Source: Streptosporangium album | GTDB lineage: Bacteria > Actinomycetota > Actinomycetes > Streptosporangiales > Streptosporangiaceae | Reading direction: 5' to 3' | Assembly: GCF_014203795.1 (NCBI RefSeq) | Contig: NZ_JACHJU010000001.1 | Location: 1,488,001 to 1,552,000 of the forward strand | Length of the DNA stretch: 64,000 bases | Shown here: one piece after another, positions 40,961 through 49,751 of the stretch | Position numbering within the stretch: the first letter of the stretch is position 1 | Layout: each line of letters begins with the position of its first letter | Translations under genes and position numbers: made by a program | The notes under the pieces: generated by a model | Seen by the model: only the letters and a program-made list of their open reading frames with translations | What the model was told of the DNA's origin: nothing | Databases searched by the model: none

Positions 40961-42948
40961 CGCGCCGCCTTCCGTAGATCCGTCAGTTCCGTCACCACCG
41001 TCCCGACATCGACCGGCGCCCAGAGCGCCTGCCGTGCCCCACCCCTCACGGTGCCGATCGCAAGAAAGATCATGAGCACGGCCACCGCGCCCAGCAGCGC
41101 GGCCATGATCATGGCCGCGCTGCGCGAGGGCAGCAGTGATGCCAGCGTACGTCGCATCTGGCGGCTGGGGCCCTCCACTCCGGGCCCGGCGCAGACCGTC
41201 CAGAGCGCGACCGCCGCGCCCCAGCTCAGCGCGTTGGCGGCGGGCATCCTCACGACGATCACGGTGAGCAGCAGCGTCACCGGCAGGCCGAGGATCAGCG
41301 CGTACGGCACGAGCGCGATGGTGATGCCCACCGATTTCAGGAGCGCGGCCGGCTGGCCGAGCACCCGGACCACGTCGGCGGCGGCCGCACCCGCCGCGCG
41401 GCGGGTGTTGAGCCTGGGCTGGGCGATGTCGGCGGCGCGGAGCAGGACCGCGACCGGGATCGCCACGACGGCGACGGCGATCGGCATCACGACGGCCGTA
41501 ACCGTCATGACGATCAGCATCATCGTGCTCGCTACGCCGTACGCCTTGGAACGCTGCAACGTGTGCCCCGGCCGCTGGCCGGGGTGCGGAGCCGCGGGCG
41601 TCTGCGAATGAGGCGGCTGCGGGTGGGCGTACGGGTAGGGCGGCGGTGCGGGCCGGACGTGGGGTGTCTGCTCGAACAGGGCCTGCTGCTGCAGGTATGG
41701 GGGCGGGGCCTGGACGGGCGGAGGGAGGGTGTTTCGGACGTAATCCTGCAGGTCCTGCGGGCGGACCCGCTGGGTGGGGATGTCTCCGTCGGGCACCGGA
41801 GCCGGGGACTCCTGCCAGGCCGGAGTCCCGGGCCTGAACTGGTCGCCGGTGGAGAACCGGCGTCCCCTGGCGGGGATGTCCTCGGGGCTGAGCATGCCGG
41901 TGGGCAGGTCGCGTGAGTCCTGGTGGGCCACGGCCTGGCGCAGCTCCTCGGCCGTCACCCTGCGGGTGGGCGACGGGTCGGGGGGCTGCTCGCCGAGCAG
42001 GGAGACGTATTCGCGCGGCTGCGCCGCCGGGGCCGGGAGCCACGGCGGGGACTGCGGCGGGTTGCCCGGGCGGGAGGCCACCGGGGTCGGCACGTCGCCG
42101 GGGTCGCCGAAGTGCGCGACCGTGCTGATCTCGTCGGGCGCCCGGGACCGGCCCGGATGGGGCAGCAGGCGCTCCACCTGCGCGGCCAGCTCGGTGGCCT
42201 TGGGCCGCCTGGCCGGGTCGCGCTGCAACGCGGCCCGCAGCACCGGCTGGAGCGCCTGCGGGACGGCGTCCACGTCCGCCTTGCCCGCGGTGATGTTGTA
42301 GAAGATCATTTCCAGCGTGCCCTTGCCGAAGGGCGGCTGGCCGGTGGCCGCGAAGAGTAGCGTGCCCGCCCAGGCGTGCACGTCCACCTCGGGGCCCGCC
42401 TCGTGGCCCTCGATGATCTCCGGGGCGAGGTAGCCGGGCGTGCCGATGAACATGCCGGTCTGGGTGAGCCGGGTGGCGTCCACGGCCTGCGCGATGCCGA
42501 AGTCGATGAGGACGGGCTTGCCGTCCAGGATGAGGACGTTGCCCGGTTTGAGGTCGCGGTGGATCACGCCCACGGAGTGCACCGCGGCGAGGGCCGTCGC
42601 CACCCCGTGCGCGACCTTCAGCAGCGCGGGCAGCTCCATCGGGCCGTCCTGCTTGATCAGCTCGTCCAGCGGCCGGCCGGGGACGTATCGGGTCACGATG
42701 TAGGGCCGGTGACCGGTCACGTCGGCGTCGAGCACCTCGGCGATGTGGTCGCTGCGGACCCGCCGCATGGTCTCCACCTCGCGCGAGAGCCGCCGGCGCG
42801 CGACGTCGTCGCCGGCCACCTCGGCGCGGAGGACCTTCACGGCCACCTGCCGCCCCTGTGGGTCGACCGCGAGGTGGACGACGCCCATGCCGCCCTCACC
42901 GAGCCGCCGGAGCAGTCGGTAGGGGCCCAGTCGGTCGTCCTGATTCAT
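40957..42948 (-). CDS. Ser/Thr protein kinase, multi-span membrane C-terminus
   Basis: The protein has 663 residues from the ATG giving MNQDDRLGPY; an ATG 15 bp upstream is equally possible, and neither has a clear ribosome binding site. Kinase motifs GEGGMGVV, AVK lysine, IHRDLKP, IDFG and GYLAPE are intact. A long Pro-rich linker (about 270-430) is followed by four or more hydrophobic helices. Strongly similar in plan to the next gene, with which it overlaps; the pair arose by duplication. Confidence 0.92.
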   Translation of the reverse strand: MNQDDRLGPYRLLRRLGEGGMGVVHLAVDPQGRQVAVKVLRAEVAGDDVARRRLSREVETMRRVRSDHIAEVLDADVTGHRPYIVTRYVPGRPLDELIKQDGPMELPALLKVAHGVATALAAVHSVGVIHRDLKPGNVLILDGKPVLIDFGIAQAVDATRLTQTGMFIGTPGYLAPEIIEGHEAGPEVDVHAWAGTLLFAATGQPPFGKGTLEMIFYNITAGKADVDAVPQALQPVLRAALQRDPARRPKATELAAQVERLLPHPGRSRAPDEISTVAHFGDPGDVPTPVASRPGNPPQSPPWLPAPAAQPREYVSLLGEQPPDPSPTRRVTAEELRQAVAHQDSRDLPTGMLSPEDIPARGRRFSTGDQFRPGTPAWQESPAPVPDGDIPTQRVRPQDLQDYVRNTLPPPVQAPPPYLQQQALFEQTPHVRPAPPPYPYAHPQPPHSQTPAAPHPGQRPGHTLQRSKAYGVASTMMLIVMTVTAVVMPIAVAVVAIPVAVLLRAADIAQPRLNTRRAAGAAAADVVRVLGQPAALLKSVGITIALVPYALILGLPVTLLLTVIVVRMPAANALSWGAAVALWTVCAGPGVEGPSRQMRRTLASLLPSRSAAMIMAALLGAVAVLMIFLAIGTVRGGARQALWAPVDVGTVVTELTDLRKAAR

Positions 42949-43079
42949 GGCATGAAGAACCATACCGGCTTAAACACCGCCCATGAGATGAACCATCAGG
43001 CCATAGTCTTCGATTGAACAACGTCTGCCAGAGCTCAACGGTTTCCCAAAGGCAGGCAACACTCAATCTCTTTTCGGCG

Positions 43080-43601
43080 TCAGTTCGCCAGGCGGAGCAC
43101 CTCGGCGGTTTTCAGGCCGGCGAGCACCGCACCCGGAATCGCCAACTTGGAGTGCCGGACGCCACTGCCGATCACGACCTCCGGGTGGGCCGCCACGGCC
43201 TCGTCCACGAGCACCGGCCACCCTTCGGGCAGCCCCAGCGGAGTGATCCCGCCGTACTCCATCCCGGTCAGACCGACCGCCTCCTCCTGCGGCGCGAAGG
43301 AGATCTTGCGTGCGTCCAGACGCCGCCGGACCACTCCGTTGACGTCCGCCCTCGTCGTGGCGAGCACCACACAGGCCGCGTGGCGGACCTCCCCGCCCCG
43401 TTTGGCCGCCACGATCACGCAGTTGGCCGATTCCCCCAGGCTCACACCGTAGCGCTCGCAGAACGCCGCCGTGTCCGCCAGCGTGGGGTCGATCTCCGCG
43501 ACCTCGACCCCGTCGAGTCCCGCGACCGCCCGCGCCACCGGCTCCGCCAGCAGGTCCAGCCGTGTGGCCGCCCCGACCCAGTCCAGTGTCCCGATCGCCA
43601 T
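43080..43601 (-). CDS. YbaK/EbsC-type aminoacyl-tRNA deacylase
   Basis: The protein has 173 residues, ATG behind GGAGGGGGA. YbaK/ProX fold: GESANCVIVAAKRGG, a strand-rich core, KISFAPQEEAVGLTGMEYGGITPLGLP and HPEVVIGSGVRHSKLAIPG. Family members hydrolyse mischarged tRNA, for example Cys-tRNA(Pro). The gene stands between the kinase cluster and the amine oxidase operon. Confidence 0.9.
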   Translation of the reverse strand: MAIGTLDWVGAATRLDLLAEPVARAVAGLDGVEVAEIDPTLADTAAFCERYGVSLGESANCVIVAAKRGGEVRHAACVVLATTRADVNGVVRRRLDARKISFAPQEEAVGLTGMEYGGITPLGLPEGWPVLVDEAVAAHPEVVIGSGVRHSKLAIPGAVLAGLKTAEVLRLAN

Positions 43602-43656
43602 CGTCGTCCCCCTCCGTTCATCTGCTCTGAGAGAGCGTACGGCCCGGGCGGCGAGC

Positions 43657-45219
43657 TCAGGACGGCGTCTGGAGAACCCGGCTGTGGAGTTCGGTGACGG
43701 CCTTCCTGGCCGACTCCATGGCTCCGGCCTGCCAGGCGATCAGATGGGTGAGCCAGTCACCCGCGAAGTAGACCCGGCCGGCCGGGCGCTGCAGAAGGGT
43801 GAAGGCGCCCTGGCGGGAGGGCCAGGCGACCCAGCCGCCCTCGATGTGCGGCCGGCGCTGCCAGGCCATCGAGACGCTGGAGCGGAGCTCGCTGCGGTAT
43901 TTCTCGCCGTGGATCTTCTTGCCCTCGGTGAGCGCGCGGTTCAGGCGCTCGCGGTGGGACAGCGCGCCGTACGTCACGGCGTCGTCCCCGGTGTTGTAAT
44001 AGCCGACGACCAGGCCGCTCCTCGCGTGGTAGCCGTAGGAGGGGTACCAGATGTGGGTGATGTCCAGGTCGGTCTCGGTGATCCCGCCGTAGATGCGGTC
44101 GTCGATCTCCCACCACCGCCTGCGATACTCCAGGCCGATCTTGCCCGCGGCGATCGGGACGGGGGTGCGGAGCGCGGCGGTGACCGGGGCGCCCAGGTTG
44201 TGCGGGATGCGGGCGAGCAGGTGGGGCGGGAGGGCGGCGACGCAGTAGTCGGCGCGGAGCGTACCGCCCCGGTGGGCCACCTCGACGCCGTCGGGCAGGT
44301 TTTTGATGCCGGTGACCGGGGTGCCCGTCTTGATCCGGTCGCGGCCGACCTCCCGCGCCAGTGCGGTCACGATCGCGTCCATGCCGCCCACCGGCTGGAA
44401 CATGGGCATGGCCTGCTCGTAGCCGAAGTCCATGGTGAGCGCCCTGCCGGTGCCGGCGGCGAGCACGTCGGTCAGGGAGGGGAGCGTGCCGGCGGGGACG
44501 CCGCCGGTGACCCCGGGGTAGGTCTCGAAACCCCGGCGGGTGGAGCCCCGGTAGGTCAGGTCGGGTCCGAGGTCACCGAAGTCCCGCAGGAACTCGGCGA
44601 GCCGGTCACGGTCGTCCTTGGTCAGCCGCCGGTCCAGCGCGCCGGTGTGAGCCGCCTTGGCCAGCAGTTCCGCGATGTAGCCGTAGGCGTCGGCCCGGGC
44701 CGTCCGTGCCCGCGCCGGGGCGGTCATGCCGGCCGTGTAGACGTAGGCCGAGGCGTTGTTGTTGACGAACGCCTCGATGGGCACGCCCAGCTCTCGGCAG
44801 TAGTCCAGGGTGACCATCCACTGCGCGATCCGTCCCGGACCGGCGTTGAAGTAGGTCCCCTCCTCGAACTCCGCCGTCTGGGTCTGCCCGTCCGTCTCGG
44901 TCAGCCGGTCCCCGGCGCGCACTGTGAGGTTCCTGCCGCCCACCCGGTCGGCGGCCTCCAGGACCGTGCAGTCGTATCCCGCCTTGCCCAGCTCGTAGGC
45001 GCAGGTCAGACCGGCGACCCCCGCTCCGAGGATCACCACCTTGGCCGCGCCCCGGCCGCGCAGGGAGAAGTCGGAGGGCTGCGGGGGGACGAAGGCCTTC
45101 TCCTGGGAGTCGGGGGCCAGGCCGAGCGCCCCCATGGCCGCGAACATGGCCCCGGCGCCGCCGGCCGCGCCCACGCCGACCAGCAGCGCCCTGCGCGTCA
45201 TCACGGTGGAGTCGGTCAT
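43657..45219 (-). CDS. FAD-dependent amine oxidase, probably Tat-exported
   Basis: The protein has 520 residues. N-terminal TRRALLVG followed by a hydrophobic Ala/Gly stretch resembles a Tat signal, though only the RR pair is visible. FAD domain: VVILGAGVAGLTCAYELGKAG and VGGRN. C-terminal end: GRVYFAGDWLTHLIAWQAGAMESA, the flavin amine oxidase finish. It would oxidise an amine or amino acid with release of ammonia and peroxide; the substrate is open. It lies 6 bp after the D-aminopeptidase gene and is last of a four-gene operon. Confidence 0.88.
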   Translation of the reverse strand: MTDSTVMTRRALLVGVGAAGGAGAMFAAMGALGLAPDSQEKAFVPPQPSDFSLRGRGAAKVVILGAGVAGLTCAYELGKAGYDCTVLEAADRVGGRNLTVRAGDRLTETDGQTQTAEFEEGTYFNAGPGRIAQWMVTLDYCRELGVPIEAFVNNNASAYVYTAGMTAPARARTARADAYGYIAELLAKAAHTGALDRRLTKDDRDRLAEFLRDFGDLGPDLTYRGSTRRGFETYPGVTGGVPAGTLPSLTDVLAAGTGRALTMDFGYEQAMPMFQPVGGMDAIVTALAREVGRDRIKTGTPVTGIKNLPDGVEVAHRGGTLRADYCVAALPPHLLARIPHNLGAPVTAALRTPVPIAAGKIGLEYRRRWWEIDDRIYGGITETDLDITHIWYPSYGYHARSGLVVGYYNTGDDAVTYGALSHRERLNRALTEGKKIHGEKYRSELRSSVSMAWQRRPHIEGGWVAWPSRQGAFTLLQRPAGRVYFAGDWLTHLIAWQAGAMESARKAVTELHSRVLQTPS

Positions 45220-45225
45220 CGCGCG

Positions 45226-46068
45226 TCAGCCGTACCCGTGGCTGCCGCAGGCGATCTGGCCGCCGATGGTGGCGAAGATGCCCATGACCGCCATGATCTG
45301 GGAGAAGTCGTCGGTGACGAACTCGGTGTGGCGGGGACCGGCCGACCGCACACCGGGGATGAGCGCACAGCCGGCGGCGATCGCGGTGGAGTTCCACTCG
45401 ACGCCGAGGGTGAACGGCGGCTCGGGGACGCAGGGACGGAAGTCGGCGATCCGGTTGAGCGCGCGGGTGGTGGCCTCCCGGATGCGGGCCTGGGCGACGG
45501 CGGGCGGCAGGAGCTCGGCGGAGAACCTGTCGACGCCCGACTTGACCGCGACGGTCTCGACGTCGCCGAGGAGCTCGCGGGCCTCCTCGCAGACCGCCTC
45601 GTCCCCGGTCACCAGGGCCACCGGCACGCCGAGCGACCCCGCGAACGACGCCACCAGGCGGGTCTCGCCGCAGACCTCCCCGTTGAGGTAGAGGTTCTGG
45701 ATCTCCTTGCCCATCCAGGTGTGGTTGAGGACGCCGTGCTGGACCCCGGCCCGCGCGTGGTATCCGGCGAAGCAGGCCGCCCCGTGGGTCCGGTCGAGGC
45801 CCTGCCCCATCCGCAGCGGCTTGCCCGGCCCCCGGATCAGCGTGGCCCGCTCGTCGAGCAGATCGATCCTGAGGTTCTTGGTCGAGCCGTGGGCGTCGTT
45901 GACGCGTACGGCCTCGGCTCCGGCGTCGAAGGCTCCCTGGATGACGGCGTTGGCGTCCGCGGTCATCAGCTCGCAGCCGCGCTCGTAGCCCCGGCCTCCG
46001 GCCTGCATCTCCTCCGGGTCGGTCAGACCCGTGACGCCCTCCATGTCCACCGAGACGTATACCTTCAC
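45226..46068 (-). CDS. M55 family D-aminopeptidase (DppA-like)
   Basis: The protein has 280 residues. It starts KVYVSVDMEGVTG, with the zinc ligands Asp8 and Glu10; DAHG, GYHARAG and NHTW follow as in DppA. These enzymes cut peptides with N-terminal D-amino acids, such as D-Ala-D-Ala. The GTG start overlaps the stop of the PP-loop gene (GTGA). Together with the adjacent amine oxidase it suggests breakdown or tailoring of D-amino-acid peptides. Confidence 0.92.
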   Translation of the reverse strand: MKVYVSVDMEGVTGLTDPEEMQAGGRGYERGCELMTADANAVIQGAFDAGAEAVRVNDAHGSTKNLRIDLLDERATLIRGPGKPLRMGQGLDRTHGAACFAGYHARAGVQHGVLNHTWMGKEIQNLYLNGEVCGETRLVASFAGSLGVPVALVTGDEAVCEEARELLGDVETVAVKSGVDRFSAELLPPAVAQARIREATTRALNRIADFRPCVPEPPFTLGVEWNSTAIAAGCALIPGVRSAGPRHTEFVTDDFSQIMAVMGIFATIGGQIACGSHGYG

Positions 46069-47288
46069 GACATCCCCCAGGTCTCGACGCGGCGTGCCTC
46101 GTCGTCGCTCATGAAACCGATCTCCGCCGCGACGAAGTCACGGACCTGTTTGCGCCACGGCTCGGGGATCTCCTCGATCGCGGGCGGGTAACAGCGGTCC
46201 AGCCAGGCCGTCGACGCCTCGGTCGCGCGCAGGAACGCCGCGGCCCTGCCGAAGACCGTGTCCTCGATGCCGGGTACCCGCGCGCAGCCGTACTCGATCA
46301 TCTCCTGACCACCGTACGGCGGAGGCTCCTGCCACTTGCGCGCGACCGGGCGGCCCGGAGCGACCGTGGTGCGCAGCGGGCGGCGTTCGACGGCGGCCTG
46401 GATGAGCTCCTTGTAGAGACACTTGCCGCAGGTGCCGCAGGGGCCGTTGACACCGCGCAGGCACCAGCGGACCTGCTCGCGCAGGACGGACTCCAGGGCG
46501 AGGCGCATGGTGACGGCCTCACTGACCCCGCCGACCGGGAGCACGATGTGCACTCCGGCCGCGGCGAAGACCTGTCCCCAGGCGCCGTGCGGGGACCACA
46601 TCGGGTTGTCGGGGGTGTGGCGGAGCAGGTAGCGGTCGCCGCCCAGCCAGCGCGAGCCCAGCTCGTAGCCGAAGGCGAGGCCGCCCAGGTCGAGCTCGTC
46701 GGCCAGGAGCAGCGCCCCGGCGGCCACCGCGTGGTGCTCGGGGTAGCCGGGCCGGGGCTCGGCGAGCGTGAACTCCAGGTCGGACCGGACGACGGTGAGC
46801 TCGCGGCCGGTCTTCTCCGCCAGCGAGGCCAGCACGTCGGCGCGGTAGTGGGTCCAGCGGTTCGGCACGCGCGGGTGGGAGACCCGCTGGAAATGCACGA
46901 ACGGCGCGTCGGGCAGCATCGCGGCCACGGCCGCGGAGTCGGCGCCGCCGCTGTAGGAGATCGCCAGCCTGCTGCCGGAACGCGCCGTCGCTCCGACGGG
47001 CCCCGCCTCGATCCCCCAGCCCGACTGGAGGGCCGTGGCGAGCTCGGCGGAGATCGGGCGGTCGAAGACGACCGCGCGCCTGGTCCACGGCGCGACGACG
47101 GTCCACGCGGCGAGCGCCGCCAGATCGGGGTGGACGGCGCGCGGCGCGCGCGGCAGTTCGACCCGGAAGGAGTTCGTGGCCAGTTTCAGGGGCTGGCCGT
47201 CGGCGCAGAAGCCGGTGATGGCGTCCTCGGCGTCCAGCCGGAAGGTGAGATGCCGCACAGCGCCGTCGGCCGTCCAGGCGACCCTCAC
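46065..47288 (-). CDS. PP-loop ATP-pyrophosphatase family protein
   Basis: The protein has 407 residues, starting with the GTG that overlaps the stop of the coiled-coil gene and is preceded by GGGGAG. After about 110 residues of beta-rich sequence comes the PP-loop SYSGGADSAAVAA, typical of N-type ATP pyrophosphatases that adenylate their substrate. A cysteine cluster, CLRGVNGPCGTCGKC, could bind zinc. The family without fixed function often annotated DUF6395 is my best guess. Position between a coiled-coil gene and DppA points to a small-molecule or peptide modification. Confidence 0.8.
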   Translation of the reverse strand: MRVAWTADGAVRHLTFRLDAEDAITGFCADGQPLKLATNSFRVELPRAPRAVHPDLAALAAWTVVAPWTRRAVVFDRPISAELATALQSGWGIEAGPVGATARSGSRLAISYSGGADSAAVAAMLPDAPFVHFQRVSHPRVPNRWTHYRADVLASLAEKTGRELTVVRSDLEFTLAEPRPGYPEHHAVAAGALLLADELDLGGLAFGYELGSRWLGGDRYLLRHTPDNPMWSPHGAWGQVFAAAGVHIVLPVGGVSEAVTMRLALESVLREQVRWCLRGVNGPCGTCGKCLYKELIQAAVERRPLRTTVAPGRPVARKWQEPPPYGGQEMIEYGCARVPGIEDTVFGRAAAFLRATEASTAWLDRCYPPAIEEIPEPWRKQVRDFVAAEIGFMSDDEARRVETWGMS

Positions 47289-47692
47289 GCGACGCTCCCC
47301 GAGGAGGGCTCCAGGCTCGCCGGCGCCGTACCGGCAGACGTCATGCCCGTGGGAGGAACGCCTCCGGGGAGGCGTTCCACGGCCTGCCAGAGCAGGACCT
47401 CGTTCTGGAGAACCCCGTCCAGCGCGACCGCCGTCTCCCGGGCCAGCCGGTGGGCGTCGTCCCAGCGCTCCGCCCGCTCCTGGCCGACACCGGCCTTCGC
47501 CACCTGCCCTCGGAGCCGGTCGACCTCGGCCCGCAGCGCGGTCACCTCCCGGCCCAGTGTCCGGACCTCCCAGAGCGCATCCCTGATGTCCTGCCGGTGG
47601 TCGGCAAGGGAGATGTACCGGGAGTCGAACCACCCCCGCACCGCCCGCCGTAGCCGGGCGGGCACCAGCGCACGCTTCACCAACCGAACCAT
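47285..47692 (-). CDS. Coiled-coil hypothetical protein
   Basis: The protein has 135 residues, probably from MVRLVKRALVPARLRR. A basic N-terminus is followed by a heptad-like stretch (about 30-75, WEVRTLGREVTALRAEVDRLRG). There is no signal or membrane helix. First gene of the four-gene operon, with a 4-bp overlap to the PP-loop gene. No family recognised. Confidence 0.7.
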   Translation of the reverse strand: MVRLVKRALVPARLRRAVRGWFDSRYISLADHRQDIRDALWEVRTLGREVTALRAEVDRLRGQVAKAGVGQERAERWDDAHRLARETAVALDGVLQNEVLLWQAVERLPGGVPPTGMTSAGTAPASLEPSSGSVA

Positions 47693-47774
47693 AATCCGGC
47701 ACGATACCGGCAAACCTTGATCTACCCGGGCGGTCCTATCACAGATTGATGTCGACGCCCCTCCGGGACGCGCG

Positions 47775-48548
47775 TCAGCGGCCGGTGAACGTGGCCTGGG
47801 CCTTCTCCGCGAAAGCGCGCATGCCGATCCCGGCGTCGTCGGTGGCGAACAGGGCCGAGAACTGGAGACGCTCGATCTCCAGACCGCTGGCCAGATCCAC
47901 CTCGAGGCCGCGGTCGACGGCCTGCTTGGCGGCGCGCAGGGCCAGCGCGGGGCCGCCGACGAACCTGGCGGCGTAGGAGAGCGCCTCGCTGTAGACGTCG
48001 GCGTCGGGGACGACCTTGTCGACCAGCCCGATCTCCAGCGCCTCGGCGGCGGGGACGTGGCGACCGGTGAAGATGAGGTCCTTGGCCCTGGCCGGGCCGA
48101 CCAGCCGGGGCAGCCGCTGGGTGCCGCCCGCTCCGGGGATGATGCCGAGCAGGATCTCCGGCTGGCCGAGCTTGGCCGACTCGCCGGCGATCCGGATGTC
48201 GGCGCAGAGCGCGAGCTCGCAGCCGCCGCCCAGCGCGTAGCCGGTCACGGCGGCGATGACCGGCTTGCCGATCCGCGCGACGGCGGTGAAACAGTCCTGC
48301 AGCACCCCGGAGTGCACCGACATGTCCGCATAGGACATGCCGGCCATCTCCTTGATGTCGGCCCCCGCCGCGAAGACCCGCTCTCCGCCGTAGAGGACCA
48401 CGGCGTGGACACCGGCGTCGGCGTCCACCTGCCGGGCGCACTCCGCGATCTCTTCCTGCACCTGACGGTTGAGGGCGTTCATCTTCGGCCGGTCCAGCCT
48501 GATCGTCGCGATCCCCTTGGCTGTCTCCACCCGCACGAACTCACCCAT
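47775..48548 (-). CDS. Enoyl-CoA hydratase/isomerase family protein
   Basis: The protein has 257 residues; GGAGGG lies 6 bp before this ATG. Crotonase fold with the oxyanion-hole segments VFAAGADIKEM and ALGGGCELALCADI, and catalytic-type glutamates in EILLGIIPGAGGTQRL, the pattern of true enoyl-CoA hydratases. Role in fatty acid beta-oxidation is probable. EtfBA in the same window would take electrons from the matching dehydrogenase. Confidence 0.93.
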   Translation of the reverse strand: MGEFVRVETAKGIATIRLDRPKMNALNRQVQEEIAECARQVDADAGVHAVVLYGGERVFAAGADIKEMAGMSYADMSVHSGVLQDCFTAVARIGKPVIAAVTGYALGGGCELALCADIRIAGESAKLGQPEILLGIIPGAGGTQRLPRLVGPARAKDLIFTGRHVPAAEALEIGLVDKVVPDADVYSEALSYAARFVGGPALALRAAKQAVDRGLEVDLASGLEIERLQFSALFATDDAGIGMRAFAEKAQATFTGR

Positions 48549-48596
48549 GACCATCCCTCCGCCGGAAACGCCGTCCCCCCAAACATAGGGCGCACG

Positions 48597-49664
48597 TCAG
48601 TTGACGGGCAGTACCAGGTCCCTGGTTTCCCCGGGAGGCTCGACGAGGCCCCCGGTCAGCCGGAGGTAGATCCGCTCGTACTTCTCGCTCATCGCGTCGA
48701 CGCCGAACCGGCGGGCGACATGGGAGCGGCACGCGTGCGGGTCGAGCATGTCCGCCGCCTCGATGGCCTCGGGGAGCTCCTCCGCGTGGCTGCGGACGAA
48801 CCCGGTGATCCCGTCCGCGACGACCTCGGGCACGGCTCCCCGGTCGAGCGCGACCACGGGTGTCCCGCAGGCCATGGCCTCGATCATCACCATGCCGAAC
48901 GGCTCCTCCCACAGGATCGGGAAGACCAGGCAGCGGGCCGCCGCGAGCAGCTCGCGTTTGCGGGAGGCGTCGGCCTCGCCGATGTACTCGGCGTGGGCAC
49001 CGAGCCGTGGCCGGACGTGCTCCTCGAAGTAGTCGTGCTCCACCTGCTCGGTGAGCTTTCCGGCGAGCAGGATCCGCCGCCCGGCCGCCTGGGCGGCGTC
49101 GATGGCCAGGTGGGCGCCCTTGTCCTCGTTGAAGCGGCCGAGCCACAGGACCCAGTCGTCCTTGTGCTCCCGGAAGGGGAAGGACTGTGCCTCGACGGCG
49201 TTGTGGACGACTCCGGCCCAGTTCAGGTCCGGGGCGAGCCGCCGCTGCGCCGCGGAGATGCCGACCATCGACACCGTCTCGGAGAGCACCCGGTAGTACG
49301 CGCCGTACTCGCCGTCCACCTCGCCGTGGCAGGTGATCAGGGTGGGCACGCGCCGCGTGGCCGCGGTCAGCGGTCCGGCCAGCGAATGGTCGTGGACGAT
49401 GTCTGCGTCGAGGTCCGCGATGATGTCCTGCGCCATGGCCGCGTGCAGCACCTCGGGCAGCGCCTCGCCGATGCGCTCGGAGGGTGCCGGATCGTAGGTG
49501 CACAGGAAACGTGCCGGAGTCCCCGGCTTGCCCGCCCCGATCAGGGTGATGTCGTGCCCGCGCCGCGACAGCCCGGCGACGAGCCCGGCCAGCATCGCCT
49601 CGATGCCCCCGTAACCCACGGGTGGCACGTCGTACCAGGGAGGCGCGATCATCACGATGCGCAT
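48597..49664 (-). CDS. GT4 family glycosyltransferase
   Basis: The protein has 355 residues from the ATG giving MRIVMIAPPWYDVPPVGYGG; a GTG 48 bp upstream is an alternative. GT-B fold with an early Gly-rich loop, GRFNEDKGAHLAIDAA, and the nucleotide-sugar motif EEPFGMVMIEAMACGTPVVAL. It follows the glycosidase gene by 87 bp on the same strand, so a role in alpha-glucan or trehalose-linked chemistry is possible, but the acceptor is unknown. Confidence 0.88.
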   Translation of the reverse strand: MRIVMIAPPWYDVPPVGYGGIEAMLAGLVAGLSRRGHDITLIGAGKPGTPARFLCTYDPAPSERIGEALPEVLHAAMAQDIIADLDADIVHDHSLAGPLTAATRRVPTLITCHGEVDGEYGAYYRVLSETVSMVGISAAQRRLAPDLNWAGVVHNAVEAQSFPFREHKDDWVLWLGRFNEDKGAHLAIDAAQAAGRRILLAGKLTEQVEHDYFEEHVRPRLGAHAEYIGEADASRKRELLAAARCLVFPILWEEPFGMVMIEAMACGTPVVALDRGAVPEVVADGITGFVRSHAEELPEAIEAADMLDPHACRSHVARRFGVDAMSEKYERIYLRLTGGLVEPPGETRDLVLPVN

Positions 49665-49751
49665 CCCGCCGCCGCGCCACCCTTGAAGTTCTGATGTGGA
49701 GATCACACCCACCTCGCTTCCGGGCCTCGCGGCCCTCAGGAAACCTCTGGA

